Source of the DNA: Prevotella melaninogenica | Lineage (GTDB): Bacteria > Bacteroidota > Bacteroidia > Bacteroidales > Bacteroidaceae | Assembly (NCBI RefSeq): GCF_018127925.1 | Contig: NZ_CP072347.1 | Location: 870,501-934,500, forward strand | Length of the DNA: 64,000 nt | Direction: 5' to 3' | Shown here: piece by piece, positions 62,390 to 64,000 of the stretch | How positions within the stretch are numbered: the stretch's first letter is position 1 | Layout of the letters: each line of letters opens with the position of its first letter | The notes under the pieces: generated by a model | What the model was told of the DNA's origin: nothing | What the model saw: the letters and a program-made list of their open reading frames with translations, nothing else | Database searches by the model: none | Position numbers and translations under genes: made by a program

Positions 62390-62410
62390 CTTGGTGTTAA
62401 ATTTCTACTG

Positions 62411-62418
62411 CAAAATTA
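62411..62418 (-). promoter_or_regulatory. Promoter box for prmA
   Basis: The minus strand reads TAATTTTG followed by CAGTAG, about 22 bp before the prmA ATG, so the leader is short. Confidence 0.55.
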
Positions 62419-62460
62419 TAAAAAATAGGGAAAAACCTACCATGGATTAGGGAAAATCCG

Positions 62461-62468
62461 TATATTTG
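62461..62468 (+). promoter_or_regulatory. Promoter box for the Tyr/Gly-rich protein gene
   Basis: TATATTTG followed by CAAAGAAAG, about 90 bp before the ATG at 62559. Confidence 0.55.
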
Positions 62469-62558
62469 CAAAGAAAGTTATCTTATTTTTGCACTATAAA
62501 GATTGTGTACAAACATTATCTTGGTGTTAAAAACAAGTGTAAATTAAAAAAAAGGTAT

Positions 62559-63605
62559 ATGAAACGTTCAGTATTACTTTCGGTTTTATTTGGAGCTATG
62601 CCATTGCTATCAATGGCGCAAGATGACCTTTATTTTACCCCGTCAAAGGCGGATCAGTCTGCTTATCAACAGAGTAAAGTGGAGGAGGACCGCCCTGTTT
62701 ATTATAGCGGTATTGGTAAGTCTAATGACGAATACAATCGTCGTGGCAAGTATAATTATAAGAAAATAGGAGTTGACTCTCTTGGAAATGATATCTTTAT
62801 GTCGCGTATCTCTACGTTGCATGGCGACTCTGTAGTGTTAGATACTATCTATGGAGGTTTCACTCGTCAGTACGAAAGCGATAACGATGACTTTGCTTAT
62901 AGCCGAAGAATGAGTCGTTTTGATGGATTTTGGGGTGGCTATTATGACCCATGGTTTGCTGGTCGCTCTTCGTTCTATGTAGGATGGGGATGGCGTTCAC
63001 CTTATTACGGTGGTTGGTATGACAGATGGGATGATCCATGGTCTTATGGTTATTATGGTGGCTATCCTTACTATAGCTATTATGGTGGTTATCCATATTA
63101 TGGCTACTACGGCGGTTATCCATACTATTATGGTTATGCTGACTATGGTTGGTACAACCCATGGAGCAGATATTATGGCTATTATGGTGGCTATCCTTAT
63201 TATGGTTATAGAAGAGGTGACTACTATGTTTACAATGGTCATACAGGTACAGCTAATCACTGGGGTAACTCTCCAAGAGACTTTGGTTCTCAAGCAAGGA
63301 GTGGTTCCTATGACAACGGACGCTCATCTTTCTCAAATCGTCGTGGCAATGTAAACCAGTATGGTAACAATACATCTCAGAGTAATGATATGAGAAGTTA
63401 CTATGACCGCTTCGCTGGCGCACGTCAGAATGGTTTTGAGAATCAGACACGCTCTTATTCTCAGCCAGAGCGCTCTACATTCTCACAGCCTTCACCAAGC
63501 TCATTTGGTGGTGCAAGAGGTGGTGGTAGCTTCGGTGGCTCATATTCAGGCGGTGGAGGCAGCAGCTCTGGTGGCTCACGCAGTGCCTTCGGTAGTCATA
63601 GATAG
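62559..63605 (+). CDS. Exported Tyr/Gly-rich low-complexity protein
   Basis: 348 residues from ATG 62559. Earlier in-frame codons lie in the promoter region. The signal peptide is MKRSVLLSVLFGAMPLLSMA followed by QDD. Residues 25-105 are ordered and acidic (YFTPSKADQSAYQQSKVEED, DSLGNDIFMSRISTLHGDSV). Residues about 125-225 repeat YYGGYPYY-type blocks, for example GGYPYYSYYGGYPYYGYYGG, with Trp and Asp between them. The last 100 are Ser/Gly/Arg/Asn-rich, ending GGGSSSGGSRSAFGSHR. The composition recalls vitellogenin- or silk-like annotations given to such proteins in Bacteroides. That label has no functional meaning. A surface or matrix role is possible. Confidence 0.8.
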   Translation: MKRSVLLSVLFGAMPLLSMAQDDLYFTPSKADQSAYQQSKVEEDRPVYYSGIGKSNDEYNRRGKYNYKKIGVDSLGNDIFMSRISTLHGDSVVLDTIYGGFTRQYESDNDDFAYSRRMSRFDGFWGGYYDPWFAGRSSFYVGWGWRSPYYGGWYDRWDDPWSYGYYGGYPYYSYYGGYPYYGYYGGYPYYYGYADYGWYNPWSRYYGYYGGYPYYGYRRGDYYVYNGHTGTANHWGNSPRDFGSQARSGSYDNGRSSFSNRRGNVNQYGNNTSQSNDMRSYYDRFAGARQNGFENQTRSYSQPERSTFSQPSPSSFGGARGGGSFGGSYSGGGGSSSGGSRSAFGSHR

Positions 63606-63647
63606 TATTTGGGATAATGAATGTTTAATTAATAAAGAATATCAGAA

Positions 63648-64000
63648 ATGAAGAGTAAATATATTTTCTTTGCTGTTTCGTTGTTTGCTGCTTTGTCAGC
63701 AAATGCACAGGAGACATACGAGAATGCTAAGTTAGCAGGAGAGGACTTGAATGGTACTGCACGCTACGTTGGTATGGGCGGAGCCATGGAAGCCTTGGGT
63801 GCTGATATTTCTACTATCGGTTCTAACCCAGCTGGTATCGGTTTGTTCCGTCACAGCAATGTTAGTCTCAGTGCTGGTCTTCTTATGCAATCAGATGGTA
63901 AGGAGTTCTCTAATGGTAAGAAGACTAATTTGAGTTTCGACCAGATTGGTGGTGTCTATACTACTCGTACTGGTCAGAAGTCTTTCCTTAACTTTGGTTT
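63648..64000 (+). CDS. Start of an outer-membrane FadL/TodX-like protein (3' end outside window)
   Basis: ATG 63648 opens a frame to the right edge, 117 codons visible. Signal peptide MKSKYIFFAVSLFAALSANA then QETYENA. ARYVGMGGAMEALGADISTI, GSNPAGIGLFRHSNVSLSAG and SFDQIGGVYTTRT follow. AMGGAxxALGxDxSxxxxNPAGxG is the N-terminal hatch signature of the OMPP1/FadL/TodX family of hydrophobic-compound porins. Bacteroidota members are often annotated hemin receptors without evidence. The barrel is not visible. Confidence 0.82.
   Translation, partial: MKSKYIFFAVSLFAALSANAQETYENAKLAGEDLNGTARYVGMGGAMEALGADISTIGSNPAGIGLFRHSNVSLSAGLLMQSDGKEFSNGKKTNLSFDQIGGVYTTRTGQKSFLNFG

Overview
The window is a stretch of chromosome from a member of the Bacteroidota, most likely an oral-type Prevotella of the P. 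melaninogenica kind. I place the genus with good confidence and the species only tentatively. The reasons are the moderately AT-rich base composition, the repeated use of the Bacteroidota promoter box TAnnTTTG with almost no Shine-Dalgarno sequences, and many families largely confined to this phylum (DUF5686, DUF4270, DUF4491, DUF4876, DUF6850, HU-HIG, DUF5117/5118 metalloproteases, short GT5 proteins).

Layout. 1-3.6 kb: an inositol-lipid locus (ATP-grasp tail, CDP-alcohol phosphatidyltransferase, HAD phosphatase, inositol-3-phosphate synthase). 3.8-10.7 kb: a DUF5686 outer-membrane protein, CrcB, FabD, and a GH13 amylase fused to an alanyl-tRNA-editing-like domain. 11-14.5 kb: RNase G, a 29-residue basic peptide gene, HU, and type II pantothenate kinase. 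14.6-22.7 kb: trpB2, a sodium:solute symporter, glutathione peroxidase and a lipoprotein, enclosed by a 565-bp inverted repeat pair and followed by an intact IS66-type element. 22.7-29.4 kb: a BASS-type permease with an SGNH hydrolase, a DMT exporter, a cyclophilin and a metzincin-type protease. 29.4-33.3 kb: a surface-protein locus with a (CA)38 microsatellite, a 67-residue gene, a fimbrillin-like lipoprotein whose C-terminus looks like a diversity-generating-retroelement target, an HU-like gene and a decayed HU-like gene. 33.3-39 kb: TonB receptor / DUF4876 / DUF6850 uptake locus. 39-49 kb: DUF4491, phosphosugar mutase, ClpC, DUF4270, a one-domain GT5 protein, panC and panD. 49.5-58.5 kb (minus strand): a biotin-dependent carboxylase operon, then a five-gene operon ending in YgiQ. 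58.6-64 kb: PPi-dependent phosphofructokinase, GH25 lysozyme, PrmA, a Tyr/Gly-rich exported protein and the start of an outer-membrane porin-like gene.

Functional links. CoaW, PanC and PanD give three steps toward coenzyme A. MIPS and the CDP-alcohol transferase supply and use inositol phosphate for membrane lipid. The pccB, OadG-tail and biotin-carrier genes form one decarboxylase/carboxylase set. ClpC, RNase G, HU, Gpx and PrmA are housekeeping genes.

Most notable is the non-coding layer. Six intergenic arrays are built from about five units repeating at exactly 22 bp. There is also a family of nested palindromes around CACCATTGGTG, and a pair of AT-rich CATG/CACG elements. These repeats, the DGR-like C-terminus at about 31.9-32.03 kb, the CA microsatellite and the GH13-SAD fusion are the items most worth following up.
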